58,556 nt of DNA from Sporosarcina sp. D27 (GTDB lineage: Bacteria > Bacillota > Bacilli > Bacillales_A > Planococcaceae): NCBI RefSeq assembly GCF_000586555.1, contig NZ_AZUC01000052.1, positions 1 through 58,556 of the forward strand, given 5' to 3'. Of this stretch, positions 24,717 to 33,262 are shown piece by piece. Each line of letters begins with the position of its first letter. Position 1 is the first letter of the stretch. The notes beneath the pieces are model-generated. The model ran no database searches, was not told where the DNA came from, and was given only the letters and a program-made list of their open reading frames with translations. Position numbers and translations under genes: made by a program.

Positions 24717-25613
24717 ATGAAAAACAAAGTGCTTCTAACCTCTGCTGTAACAGGTGCAGGTGAGACGACAGGAATTAATGAATTCGTTCCAGTGACTCCG
24801 AAAGAAATTGCAGAATCTGCAATTGAGTCCGCAAAAGCGGGAGCGACGGTTGCTCATATTCATGCTCGTGATCCAAAGACTGGTGCAATCAGCCATGATG
24901 TTGAGCACTATCGCGAAATCATGGATAGGATTCGTGATTCTGAAGTAGATGTAATCGTTAACATTACGGCTGGCGGCGGTGGAGACTTCATTCCCAACCT
25001 AGATGCTCCGGCTGCTGGTGGTACCGGGACCTTCATACAAACTCCTCATGAACGACATTATCCAGTAGGAGAATTGTTACCGGAAATGTGTACTCTCGAC
25101 TGTGGGAGTGTGAATTTCGGAGACATGGTGTACATGAGTCCGACAGAGTGGCTGCGAAAGCAAGCCAAACTGATTCAACAATGTGGTGTAAAGCCAGAGC
25201 TGGAGTGTTTCGATACAGGGCATTTACGATTCGCGAAACAGCTTATTAACGAAGGCCTAATCGATGGAAATCCAATGTTCCAATTTTGTTTAGGAATTCC
25301 TTGGGGTGCTGAAGCGGATGCTGAAACAATCATGTACTTCAAAAACCGATTGCCTGAAAACGCGCACTGGTCAGCATTTGGTATCGGACGTATGCAGTTA
25401 CCAATGGCGATGCAAAGTGCGATGTTGGGTGGAAATGTACGAGTAGGGCTAGAAGATAATCTGTATCTCTCAAAAGGAGTTTTAGCGAGTAACGAACAGC
25501 TTGTCGATAAAGCGGTTACAATGTTGCAAAGTAACGGAATTGAACCGATGACGCCACAAGAAGCTAGAGTATTTTACAACTTGCGTGACCCGCTAGGAGG
25601 TACGAAGAAATGA
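24717..25613 (+). CDS. cdhC: BKACE family beta-keto acid cleavage enzyme (dehydrocarnitine cleavage)
   Basis: A 298-residue member of the BKACE family (former DUF849). Zinc ligands are visible in VAHIHARD (H47, H49) and the GGGGDF loop follows NITA near 80. BKACEs react a beta-keto acid with acetyl-CoA to give acetoacetate and a new CoA ester. With a carnitine dehydrogenase gene next, the likely substrate is 3-dehydrocarnitine, giving betainyl-CoA and acetoacetate, as for CdhC of Pseudomonas. RBS AGAGGGGTGC. First gene of the operon and overlaps the next by 4 nt. Confidence 0.82.
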   Translation: MKNKVLLTSAVTGAGETTGINEFVPVTPKEIAESAIESAKAGATVAHIHARDPKTGAISHDVEHYREIMDRIRDSEVDVIVNITAGGGGDFIPNLDAPAAGGTGTFIQTPHERHYPVGELLPEMCTLDCGSVNFGDMVYMSPTEWLRKQAKLIQQCGVKPELECFDTGHLRFAKQLINEGLIDGNPMFQFCLGIPWGAEADAETIMYFKNRLPENAHWSAFGIGRMQLPMAMQSAMLGGNVRVGLEDNLYLSKGVLASNEQLVDKAVTMLQSNGIEPMTPQEARVFYNLRDPLGGTKK

Positions 25614-26569
25614 GAATGACTACAACGAAACAAGTAGCCGTAATTGGCACAGGTGTCATTGGTAATGGGTGGATTTCCCGTTTTTTAGCACAAGGACTAG
25701 ATGTCGTCGCGTTTGACCCGAGTGAAGGGGCCGAGCAACGTACTCAAGCATCAATTCAACAAGCGTGGCCATCCTTACAACATATTGGATTAGCAGAAGG
25801 AGCGTCACCTGATCGAATCACTTTTGTACAAACAATTGAAGAAGCCGTGAAGAATGCCGGGGTAATCCAAGAAAACGTGCCGGAGCGGGAAGACTTAAAG
25901 AAAAGTGTTCTTGCTGAAATCGACCAATTCGCTGAACCAGATGCAATCATCGCTTCTAGCACATCTGGAATCATGCCAAGTCAGTTGCAAGCCGATTTAA
26001 AAAATCCTGGTCGCATGATTGTAGCACATCCATTCAATCCAGTTTACATTTTACCGCTAGTAGAATTGGTTGCGGGACAACAAACAGATGTTGCTGTTAT
26101 TGAGCGTGCAAACGAATTTTATACATCCATTAACATGAAACCGTTGATTGTCCAGAAAGAAATTGAAGGGCATATAGCAGACCGTCTAATGGAAGCTCTT
26201 TGGCGTGAAGCCCTCCATTTAGTGAATGATGGTATTGCGACAACGAAAGAAATTGATGCATCGATAATCTATGGTGCAGGCTTACGTTGGGCACAAATGG
26301 GACCATTTTTAACTTTCCATTTAGCGGGTGGCGAGCAAGGGATGCGACATATGCTTGAACAGTTTGGTCCTGCGTTGAAATTACCTTGGACGAAACTCGA
26401 AGCACCTGAATTAACTGATGAGTTGAAAGAAAAAGTAATTGAGGGGTGTGAAACTCACGCGGGCGATCGTTCAGTCTATGAATTGGAAGTCAAACGTAAT
26501 GAGTTCCTTGTCAAACTACTCGATTTAGTTGAAGAGTATTGGCATGAGCCATCAGCAGCAGTGAAATAA
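25610..26569 (+). CDS. cdhA: L-carnitine dehydrogenase (3-hydroxyacyl-CoA dehydrogenase fold)
   Basis: A 319-residue NAD-dependent dehydrogenase. The Rossmann motif is VAVIGTGVIGNGW (9-21); ENVPERED, SSTSGIMPSQL and HPFNPVYILPLVELV are hallmarks of the hydroxyacyl-CoA dehydrogenase/carnitine dehydrogenase family. It oxidises L-carnitine to 3-dehydrocarnitine, the substrate of the preceding BKACE. ATG 25610 overlaps the BKACE stop (ATGA) and AGGAGG is at 25595-25600. The assignment comes from the family plus its neighbours. Confidence 0.82.
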   Translation: MRMTTTKQVAVIGTGVIGNGWISRFLAQGLDVVAFDPSEGAEQRTQASIQQAWPSLQHIGLAEGASPDRITFVQTIEEAVKNAGVIQENVPEREDLKKSVLAEIDQFAEPDAIIASSTSGIMPSQLQADLKNPGRMIVAHPFNPVYILPLVELVAGQQTDVAVIERANEFYTSINMKPLIVQKEIEGHIADRLMEALWREALHLVNDGIATTKEIDASIIYGAGLRWAQMGPFLTFHLAGGEQGMRHMLEQFGPALKLPWTKLEAPELTDELKEKVIEGCETHAGDRSVYELEVKRNEFLVKLLDLVEEYWHEPSAAVK

Positions 26570-26594
26570 TTAGTTGGAACAGGGGATTTCTCAT

Positions 26595-27065
26595 ATGGAG
26601 AAGACAACTTTTACGTATTCGAGCATCGTGAAGGAAGAATGGGTCGATTATAACGGTCATATGAACGATGCTGCATATTCAAAGGTATTCAGTTTGGCTG
26701 TGGATGCATTTATGGAGCATATTGGCTTACATGAGCAAGCGCGTACCACGCATAGTTATACGCTCTTTACTTTAGAAACACATATTTGTTTTCTATTAGA
26801 AGCAGATGAAGGAGAACGGTTAACCCTTACGACGCAACTACTAGATACAGATGAAAAGAGAGTACATATCTTTTTCAATATGTGGAACAGTGAGCAACAA
26901 CTTGTTGCAACGAGTGAACAAATGTTGATGGGCGTGAATACGGATACTGGAAAGCCAGGTCCGTTTCCAGATTCCATTGCACACAATGTAGAAAAAATCG
27001 CAAGTACAGATAGTCAGTTGGAACTTCCAAAACAAGCAGGTCGGAGAATTGGCATTAGACGCTAA
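26595..27065 (+). CDS. cdhB: hotdog-fold thioesterase (betainyl-CoA thioesterase-like)
   Basis: A 156-residue hotdog protein of the 4-hydroxybenzoyl-CoA thioesterase class. The active-site region EEWVDYNGHMNDAAYSKVF carries the expected Asp (DYNGHMND) near residue 17. Within the carnitine route it would hydrolyse betainyl-CoA to glycine betaine and free CoA, as CdhB does. Start ATG 26595 after AGGGG; an upstream TTG at 26574 lacks support. It follows carnitine dehydrogenase by 25 nt. Confidence 0.75.
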   Translation: MEKTTFTYSSIVKEEWVDYNGHMNDAAYSKVFSLAVDAFMEHIGLHEQARTTHSYTLFTLETHICFLLEADEGERLTLTTQLLDTDEKRVHIFFNMWNSEQQLVATSEQMLMGVNTDTGKPGPFPDSIAHNVEKIASTDSQLELPKQAGRRIGIRR

Positions 27066-27133
27066 GTACTCATTCAACTTCGCGTTCAACGCAAGTTCTT
27101 CTTTTCGCTGGCTACTGCTAAAGGGGAAATATA

Positions 27134-28357
27134 ATGAGTAAAATTGAAGTGAAAGATTTAACTAAAATATTTGGTTCACATCCTTTACAAGGAATGAAGT
27201 TATTAGAAGAGGGTCGTGAAAAGTCTGAAATCCTGAAGAAAACAGGAATGACAGTCGGAGTTAATAAAGCGACATTCAGCGTTGAAGAAGGAGAGTTTTT
27301 CGTCATTATGGGACTATCCGGAAGTGGGAAATCCACCCTGATTCGTTTAGTCAATCGGTTAATCGAACCGACGAGTGGAGAAATTCTGATTGATGGCGAA
27401 AATTTGACGAAAATGAATACGGCTGATTTATTGAATACTCGACGGAAGAAGCTAGGCATGGTGTTTCAGAATTTCGGACTTCTGCCGCACCGTACCATCC
27501 TGAGTAATGTTGCATATGGATTAGAAATCCAAGGTATGAAAAAAGAAGAACGAGAAGCAAAGGCACGCAAAACGCTAGAAGATGTGGGTTTGAAAGGCTA
27601 TGAGGCTAGTTATCCTACAGAACTAAGTGGTGGTATGCAGCAACGGGTCGGTATCGCTCGCGCATTGGCGAATGATGCAGATATTCTGTTGATGGATGAA
27701 GCCTTCAGTGCACTCGATCCTATTATCCGAAAAGAAATGCAAAACGAACTGATCAGTTTGCAAAGTAAGCTTGGCAAGACAATCTTGTTTATTACCCATG
27801 ATTTGGACGAAGCTCTGAAACTAGGAGATCGAATTGCAATTATGAAAGATGGCGCTATTGTTCAAATGGGATCTGCTGAGCAAATTCTAGAAAACCCGGC
27901 AGATAACTATGTAGCAGATTTTGTAAGAGACGTCGATCGTTCAAAGATTTTAGAAGCCTCTCATGTGATGAAGCGTCCTGAGGTTGTCATGACGCATAAA
28001 GACGGACATCGGATGGCGATTCGAAAGATGGAAGAGGTTGGAGCATCCAGTATTTTTGTTGTCGGTAAAGACGATGAGTTCAAGGGATTGCTGACGATTG
28101 ACGACACAATTAAAGCATATAAAGAAGATATTCCACTAAAAGACATCTTGATTCAAGACGTACTATCCGTACCTCCTACTACTCCACTGAGTGAACTCAT
28201 TGAAATCGCTGTAGACTCCAAATATCCAATTACTGTTGTGGAAGACAACAAGCTATTAGGAATCATTTCTCGTGTATCAATCCTGTCAGGTCTTGTACTT
28301 GGGAAGGAAGTGGAGAATGACCTGGAGACTGAAACGAGTGAGGTGACGTCACGATGA
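27134..28357 (+). CDS. glycine betaine/carnitine ABC transporter ATP-binding protein (OpuA/ProV type)
   Basis: A 407-residue ATPase: Walker A GLSGSGKSTLI near 57, signature LSGGMQQRVGIARAL near 163, Walker B ILLMDEAFSALDP, and switch His in FITHDLDEA. Two CBS domains fill the C-terminus (about 280-395), which in the OpuA/ProV family sense ionic strength or nucleotides. It energises uptake of a quaternary amine; given its position after the catabolic genes, carnitine or glycine betaine. Its last codon overlaps the permease start (ATGA). Confidence 0.88.
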   Translation: MSKIEVKDLTKIFGSHPLQGMKLLEEGREKSEILKKTGMTVGVNKATFSVEEGEFFVIMGLSGSGKSTLIRLVNRLIEPTSGEILIDGENLTKMNTADLLNTRRKKLGMVFQNFGLLPHRTILSNVAYGLEIQGMKKEEREAKARKTLEDVGLKGYEASYPTELSGGMQQRVGIARALANDADILLMDEAFSALDPIIRKEMQNELISLQSKLGKTILFITHDLDEALKLGDRIAIMKDGAIVQMGSAEQILENPADNYVADFVRDVDRSKILEASHVMKRPEVVMTHKDGHRMAIRKMEEVGASSIFVVGKDDEFKGLLTIDDTIKAYKEDIPLKDILIQDVLSVPPTTPLSELIEIAVDSKYPITVVEDNKLLGIISRVSILSGLVLGKEVENDLETETSEVTSR

Positions 28358-29184
28358 AATACTTCGAATTACCTATAGAAGATTATACAAATAATTTTGT
28401 GGACAACTGGCTCCTCCCAAATACTGCCGGTTTCTTCGACAAAATCAGTGACATTTTACGCGCATTCATCGAAATTGTCACATCGTTTTTACTTTTTATC
28501 CCTGCTGAGGTACTCGTCGTTTTAATTGTACTCGTCGCTTGGAAGGCTTCAGGAAAAGGGCTTGCCCTATTCGCTTTAATTGGCGGATTTTACATCGGAG
28601 CCGTAGATTTGTGGTCGGAGTCTATACAAACGGTGTCTATTGTCATCGTCTCTACAATTATTTCAGTGGGGATTGGAATTCCAGTCGGGATCTTGACGGC
28701 ATTGAACAAGACAGCGGATCGAATTGTCCGCCCAATATTGGATTTCATGCAAACGTTACCAAGTTTTGTCTACCTCATTCCGGCGATTTTATTATTCGGG
28801 CTTGGGAGTGTCCCAGCTATTATTGCAACATTCGTATTCGCTACTCCACCAGCAGTTCGAATGACAAGTCTCGGTATTAGACAAGCACCAGAAGAAGTGA
28901 TTGAAGCATCCAAAGCATTCGGTTCTACTAAATGGCAATTGTTGTTGAAAGTGCAGTTGCCTTTAGCAGTTCCGACGATCATGGCAGGTGTAAACCAGAC
29001 AATGATGTTATCCCTTTCCATGGCGGTTATCGCGTCTATGATCGGTGCACCTGGACTCGGAGATACGGTATTGACGGGTATTTCAACGGTAAACGTTGGA
29101 CTTGGATTGACAGGTGGATTGGCAATCGTTGTACTCGCGATTATCTTGGACCGAATAACACAAAGTATAGGAACGAAATCTTAA
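28354..29184 (+). CDS. glycine betaine/carnitine ABC transporter permease
   Basis: A 276-residue permease with six or seven membrane segments of the ProW/OpuAB type. It shows an EAA-like loop EEVIEASKAFGSTKWQLLLKVQLPLAVPTIMAGV near 180 and GIPVGILTALN before it. It forms the membrane channel with the ATPase encoded just upstream; the two genes overlap by 4 nt. The substrate-binding lipoprotein gene follows by 21 nt. Confidence 0.88.
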   Translation: MKYFELPIEDYTNNFVDNWLLPNTAGFFDKISDILRAFIEIVTSFLLFIPAEVLVVLIVLVAWKASGKGLALFALIGGFYIGAVDLWSESIQTVSIVIVSTIISVGIGIPVGILTALNKTADRIVRPILDFMQTLPSFVYLIPAILLFGLGSVPAIIATFVFATPPAVRMTSLGIRQAPEEVIEASKAFGSTKWQLLLKVQLPLAVPTIMAGVNQTMMLSLSMAVIASMIGAPGLGDTVLTGISTVNVGLGLTGGLAIVVLAIILDRITQSIGTKS

Positions 29185-29205
29185 ATTTAAAGAGGAGAGA
29201 TTGTA

Positions 29206-30081
29206 TTGAAGAAAAAAGTGTTAGGAAGTTTATTAGCAGCGTCGATGTTAGTACTAGGTGCCTGTGGATCGGACGATAGTAAAGATGGTTCTGCTGCTAA
29301 TGCAAGTGAAGACAAAACTATTACCTTTGGTGTGACACCTTGGACGAGTACAGTTCCACCAACAAAGATTGCTAAGCTGATCATCGAGGATATGGGATAT
29401 GAAGTGAAAGAAATTAAAGCAGATGCTGGAAACGTCTACATCGGACTTTCACGTGGTGACATTGACGTATTCATGGATGCGTGGTTACCAGCACACGAAC
29501 AGCATATTGAAAAGTATAAAGATAATATTGATGTAACTGCTGTAAGTTATGACGATGTCCCAACGGGTATGGTGGTCCCGACTTATATGAAAGACATTAA
29601 TAGCGTGAGTGACATTAAGGGAAAAGAAAAACAATTCAATAACGAAATGTACGGAATTGAAGATGGGGCAAGCGCAACAGGAATTATTAACGACATGATT
29701 AAAGGGTATGAATTGGATTTAAAGCAAGTGAACTCATCTGAGGGTGGCATGCTAGCACAAGCACAACGCAATATGTCGAGCAAACAACCTGTCGTGTTCT
29801 TCGGATGGCGTCCACATACTATGTTCAATAAGTTTGACCTAAAAGTGCTCGACGACGAACAAAATTTCTTCGAGACTGCCTCAGTTAAAGTGATTACAAA
29901 CAAAGAGTTGAAAAAGAACAACACCGACGTCTATGACTTCTTAAGCAATTGGAATATCTCAATTGATGATGTGGAAAATATGATTGAAACAATTGAAAAT
30001 GAAGGAACAGACCCAGAAGTCGTGGCTCAAGAATGGATCGACAACAACCAAGACAAAGTGGATGAAATGTTAGGTAAGTAA
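29206..30081 (+). CDS. glycine betaine/carnitine-binding lipoprotein
   Basis: A 291-residue extracellular binding protein. The lipobox LVLGAC (Cys20) marks a lipid anchor, followed by a Ser/Asp/Gly-rich linker. The OpuAC-type fold is recognisable from ITFGVTPWTSTVPPTKIAKLI, DAWLPAHEQHIEKYKDN and VFFGWRPHTMF; the Trp residues are typical of the aromatic cage that binds trimethylammonium groups. Start TTG 29206 after AGAGGAGAG. Third part of the transporter; a weak hairpin follows. Confidence 0.88.
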   Translation: MKKKVLGSLLAASMLVLGACGSDDSKDGSAANASEDKTITFGVTPWTSTVPPTKIAKLIIEDMGYEVKEIKADAGNVYIGLSRGDIDVFMDAWLPAHEQHIEKYKDNIDVTAVSYDDVPTGMVVPTYMKDINSVSDIKGKEKQFNNEMYGIEDGASATGIINDMIKGYELDLKQVNSSEGGMLAQAQRNMSSKQPVVFFGWRPHTMFNKFDLKVLDDEQNFFETASVKVITNKELKKNNTDVYDFLSNWNISIDDVENMIETIENEGTDPEVVAQEWIDNNQDKVDEMLGK

Positions 30082-30088
30082 TGGTTAG

Positions 30089-30136
30089 GTCCTGTGTGAA
30101 GAGAGAGTTATCACCTTCATGCAGGACTTTCCTTTA
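30089..30136 (+). terminator. weak terminator after the transporter genes
   Basis: Stem GTCCTGTGTGAAG (30089-30101) / CTTCATGCAGGAC (30115-30127) with two mismatches, then TTTCCTTT. The imperfect T run may allow readthrough into the hydrolase gene. Confidence 0.55.
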
Positions 30137-30160
30137 TCAAAAACGAAAGGATGTTTTGAC

Positions 30161-31900
30161 ATGGTAACAACTGAACAGGTGATATTGGACCGCGAAGTGC
30201 CTAGTAAAATGCGAGATGGTGTGACGTTATATGCGAATATTTATCGTCCAGCAGATGATGGGGAATATCCAGTAGTTTTGACTCGATTGCCGTACAATAA
30301 GAATTTGCCTGATTTTTCGCATCGATATATTGACCCCATCCGGATTGCGCTAGCCGGATACGTCGTTATCATTCAAGATGTTAGGGGCCGCTTTGCATCA
30401 GAAGGCGAGTTTGCACCGTTCATTCAAGAGTTTGAGGATGGTTATGACACAGTGGAATGGGCTGCGAAATTACCGTATTCCAATGGGAAAGTTGGCATGT
30501 TCGGACTTTCATATTATGGATTTACACAACTGTATGCAGCTCTGGAACGTCCTCCTTCTCTTAAAGTACTGTTCCCTGCGATGACGGGGAATGTATCTGA
30601 AAGTGAAATGTTCTCACGGAATGGAATCGTTGAATTAGCTTCGGCTCAAACATGGATGTTGGATTCAATTAGTTATGATTATTTGAAGCGAATAGGGACT
30701 GAAAATTACGAAGCGTCGTTGAAAGAAATTGCATATGATTTGGAGCATATCGAAGAGCATCACAAAACGGTTCCTTATAATAATTGGGAACCTATTCAAA
30801 AACATCCTGAATTAGTTCCGTTCTTTAATAAGTATTTCCTGGGTGAATTCCAACAAGAGATGCAACTAGAAACAGCGAAGCGACTGGAGGAAAACGGTAC
30901 GGTTCAACTCCCTGCGTATCATCTAGGTGGTTGGTATGACAGCCATTTAGCTCCAACTTTAAAAAACTTTGAAGATATGCAAAATCCACAGCACAACCAA
31001 AAACTAATCATTGGACCGTGGTCTCATGGATACGTGGATTCAGATATTGGAGAACGTGCTTTTGGAACATACGCTTCTGGCCATTCGATTGAAGGTAAAG
31101 ATGATATTACCTCGCTTCACATTGATTGGTTCAATTATTGGTTGAAGGAAGAGCATGTCAGTATTCCTGAGTCTGAAGACCCTGTTAAGCTATTTGTTAT
31201 GGGAATCAACGAATGGCGCTCTGAAAAAGAATGGCCATTGAAGAGGACGGAGTATACCCCATTGTATACAGAAAGTGATAGGCTTGCGAACACGGACAAT
31301 TCTTCCGGGCGTTTAACGTGGACAAAACCTGCAGAAGCAAGTGAAAATCAGTATGTACATGATCCGGAAAATCCTATATCAAGCCACGGCGGGGGGACGT
31401 TATTCTACAAAGGAAGAAATTCAGGTCCGCGAGATCAGAAAGAGATTGAGTCTCGAAGTGATGTAGCTGTTTTCACAACCAAACCATTATCAGAACCTTT
31501 AGAAGTGACGGGGTGGATTAAAGTGGTATTATGGGCGTCATCAGATGCAGTAGATACAGATTTCACTGCAAAATTAGTAGACGTTTTGCCGGACGGCACT
31601 GCATATAACCTGGCAGATGGAATTGTTCGGGCGAAGTACAGAAAAAAGGGGATTGAAGCATCCCCACTTTCAGGGGAAGTAGTAGAATACGAGATTGATT
31701 TATGGGCTACCAGTAATGTGTTTTTACCGGGACACTCTATCCGACTCGAAATTGCATCGAGTAATTTCCCGCGATATGAGGTCAATCCGAATACCGGAAA
31801 CACGACAAAAGATACGGTGGAAATGGTGAAGGCTAATCAAGTCATTCATCATGGTGCAGAGTATCCAACTCATATCATCTTGCCCGTCATCCCGCATTAA
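30161..31900 (+). CDS. CocE/NonD family (X-Pro dipeptidyl-peptidase-like) hydrolase
   Basis: A 579-residue serine hydrolase of the CocE/S15 family. The N-terminal alpha/beta-hydrolase has RDGVTLYANIYRP, DVRGRFASEGEF and nucleophile GLSYYGFTQ (Ser near 124); the His is expected in the GPWSHG segment. The C-terminal jelly-roll domain runs from about 350 to the end (LEVTGWIKVVLWASSDAVDTDF). No signal peptide, so it is cytoplasmic. Family members cleave esters and amides. In this setting acylcarnitine or another choline-type ester is a plausible substrate, but that is a guess. ATG 30161 after AAAGGA. Confidence 0.8.
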   Translation: MVTTEQVILDREVPSKMRDGVTLYANIYRPADDGEYPVVLTRLPYNKNLPDFSHRYIDPIRIALAGYVVIIQDVRGRFASEGEFAPFIQEFEDGYDTVEWAAKLPYSNGKVGMFGLSYYGFTQLYAALERPPSLKVLFPAMTGNVSESEMFSRNGIVELASAQTWMLDSISYDYLKRIGTENYEASLKEIAYDLEHIEEHHKTVPYNNWEPIQKHPELVPFFNKYFLGEFQQEMQLETAKRLEENGTVQLPAYHLGGWYDSHLAPTLKNFEDMQNPQHNQKLIIGPWSHGYVDSDIGERAFGTYASGHSIEGKDDITSLHIDWFNYWLKEEHVSIPESEDPVKLFVMGINEWRSEKEWPLKRTEYTPLYTESDRLANTDNSSGRLTWTKPAEASENQYVHDPENPISSHGGGTLFYKGRNSGPRDQKEIESRSDVAVFTTKPLSEPLEVTGWIKVVLWASSDAVDTDFTAKLVDVLPDGTAYNLADGIVRAKYRKKGIEASPLSGEVVEYEIDLWATSNVFLPGHSIRLEIASSNFPRYEVNPNTGNTTKDTVEMVKANQVIHHGAEYPTHIILPVIPH

Positions 31901-31943
31901 GAATTCCCCAAAAACAAAAGAGATTTCTGTAAGGAAATATACA

Positions 31944-31986
31944 AAAAGCAACTGCCCCTGGAATCCAGTAGCGGTTGCTTTTTTAC
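31944..31986. terminator. bidirectional terminator between convergent genes
   Basis: Stem AAAGCAAC (31945-31952) / GTTGCTTT (31974-31981) with further pairing inside and T/A runs on both sides. Confidence 0.8.
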
Positions 31987-31999
31987 AATCAGATGGGAC

Positions 32000-33223
32000 T
32001 CACTTATGTTGACTCTTCAACCAATCCATTGCAACTTTTGCATGCAGTTCCGCTCCGTACTTGAAGATGCTTTCATCTTGGATCATTCGTGGATTGTGAA
32101 CGGGTGCTTCTCCTTCTTTACCTGTACCCAAAATGACAAATGCAGAGGGAACACTTTGAGATATATATGAAAAGTCTTCAGAACCATTGATGGCTCCCAA
32201 GTCCACTATGTTTTCAGATCCCATTACGGTTGCAAGTGAACCACTGATTTGATCGACAAAGGTAGGATCGTTATATGTTGTAGGTGTATGGAATTCTGTG
32301 ATTGTATATTCTCCGCGCCATGCTTTCACGACGTGGTCAATCATCTCTGGAATCCTTTCGCACAAATGATCACGTGTTGCTTGGTCGAAACTACGCATGT
32401 TTCCACTTAATACAGCTCTTTCAGGAATGACATTGGTTACGGTACCCCCACTCATTGAACCAACGGAAAACGTCACATTCTGTTTCGGATCCGATTCGCG
32501 TGTCATGAGCAGATTCAGGCTTGTATACAGCTGGTTCATAATCATATTGGCGTCAATCGTCTTATGCGGCTGAGAACTATGACCGCCGTACCCTTTAATA
32601 TCGACAATATACGAATCCATGGCTTGGGTGATGGTCCCCTTCGTAACAGAGAGGGTGCCAGCTTCCTGGTCAGGCATGATGTGAATCCCGAACGCTGCAT
32701 CCACTTTCGGATTTTCAAGAGCGCCGTCGTCAATCATCAGCTTCGAACCATATCCCCATTCTTCACCAGGCTGGAAGAATAATTTCACAGTCCCTTGAAG
32801 TTCAGCTTCCTGGTCTTTCAAAATCTGAGCAGCGCCAAGCAGCATGGCAACGTGCGAATCGTGTCCACATGCATGCATATGGCCTGGTTTTGTTGACTTG
32901 AACTCCGATTCTACCTCTTCTTCAATAGGTAGGGCATCCATGTCTGCACGTAATAGAATACAAGGCGATCCTGAACCAATCGTTGCAATCACTCCTGTAC
33001 AATTCGCTTGCTCAGCAAAACCAGCACGTGCATACTTTTTCCGAACTTCATCGGGAACTTTTCCACATGGCCTGTGGTCAATCCCAATTTCGTCCAACCG
33101 CCGTTGTATGAAGCGCTGCGTATTAGGTAAGTCAAATCCAAGTTCCGGATTTTGATGCAAATACCGACGATCTTGGATTATCTGTTCTTCTAACGTCATC
33201 GAATTTTCTACAGTACTCGTCAT
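32000..33223 (-). CDS. M20D family amidohydrolase
   Basis: A 407-residue metal-dependent amidohydrolase of the M20D group (IAA-amino acid hydrolase / N-acyl-amino acid amidohydrolase). Metal and catalytic motifs are LLRADMDALPIEEE, HACGHDSHVAMLLGAA, FQPGEEWGYGS and the late GSEDFSYISQ. It splits an N-acyl or N-carbamoyl amino acid or dipeptide inside the cell. It is the last gene of a minus-strand group with a YfcC permease and a second M20 enzyme. RBS AAAGGAGATG. Substrate unknown. Confidence 0.83.
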   Translation of the reverse strand: MTSTVENSMTLEEQIIQDRRYLHQNPELGFDLPNTQRFIQRRLDEIGIDHRPCGKVPDEVRKKYARAGFAEQANCTGVIATIGSGSPCILLRADMDALPIEEEVESEFKSTKPGHMHACGHDSHVAMLLGAAQILKDQEAELQGTVKLFFQPGEEWGYGSKLMIDDGALENPKVDAAFGIHIMPDQEAGTLSVTKGTITQAMDSYIVDIKGYGGHSSQPHKTIDANMIMNQLYTSLNLLMTRESDPKQNVTFSVGSMSGGTVTNVIPERAVLSGNMRSFDQATRDHLCERIPEMIDHVVKAWRGEYTITEFHTPTTYNDPTFVDQISGSLATVMGSENIVDLGAINGSEDFSYISQSVPSAFVILGTGKEGEAPVHNPRMIQDESIFKYGAELHAKVAMDWLKSQHK

Positions 33224-33262
33224 GAAAACATCTCCTTTGTTTACGTACTAATGATTCCAATG

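Noticed and set aside
32844..33155. 103-codon plus-strand frame
   Set aside because: Antisense to the M20 amidohydrolase with no start signal; translation shows no domain.
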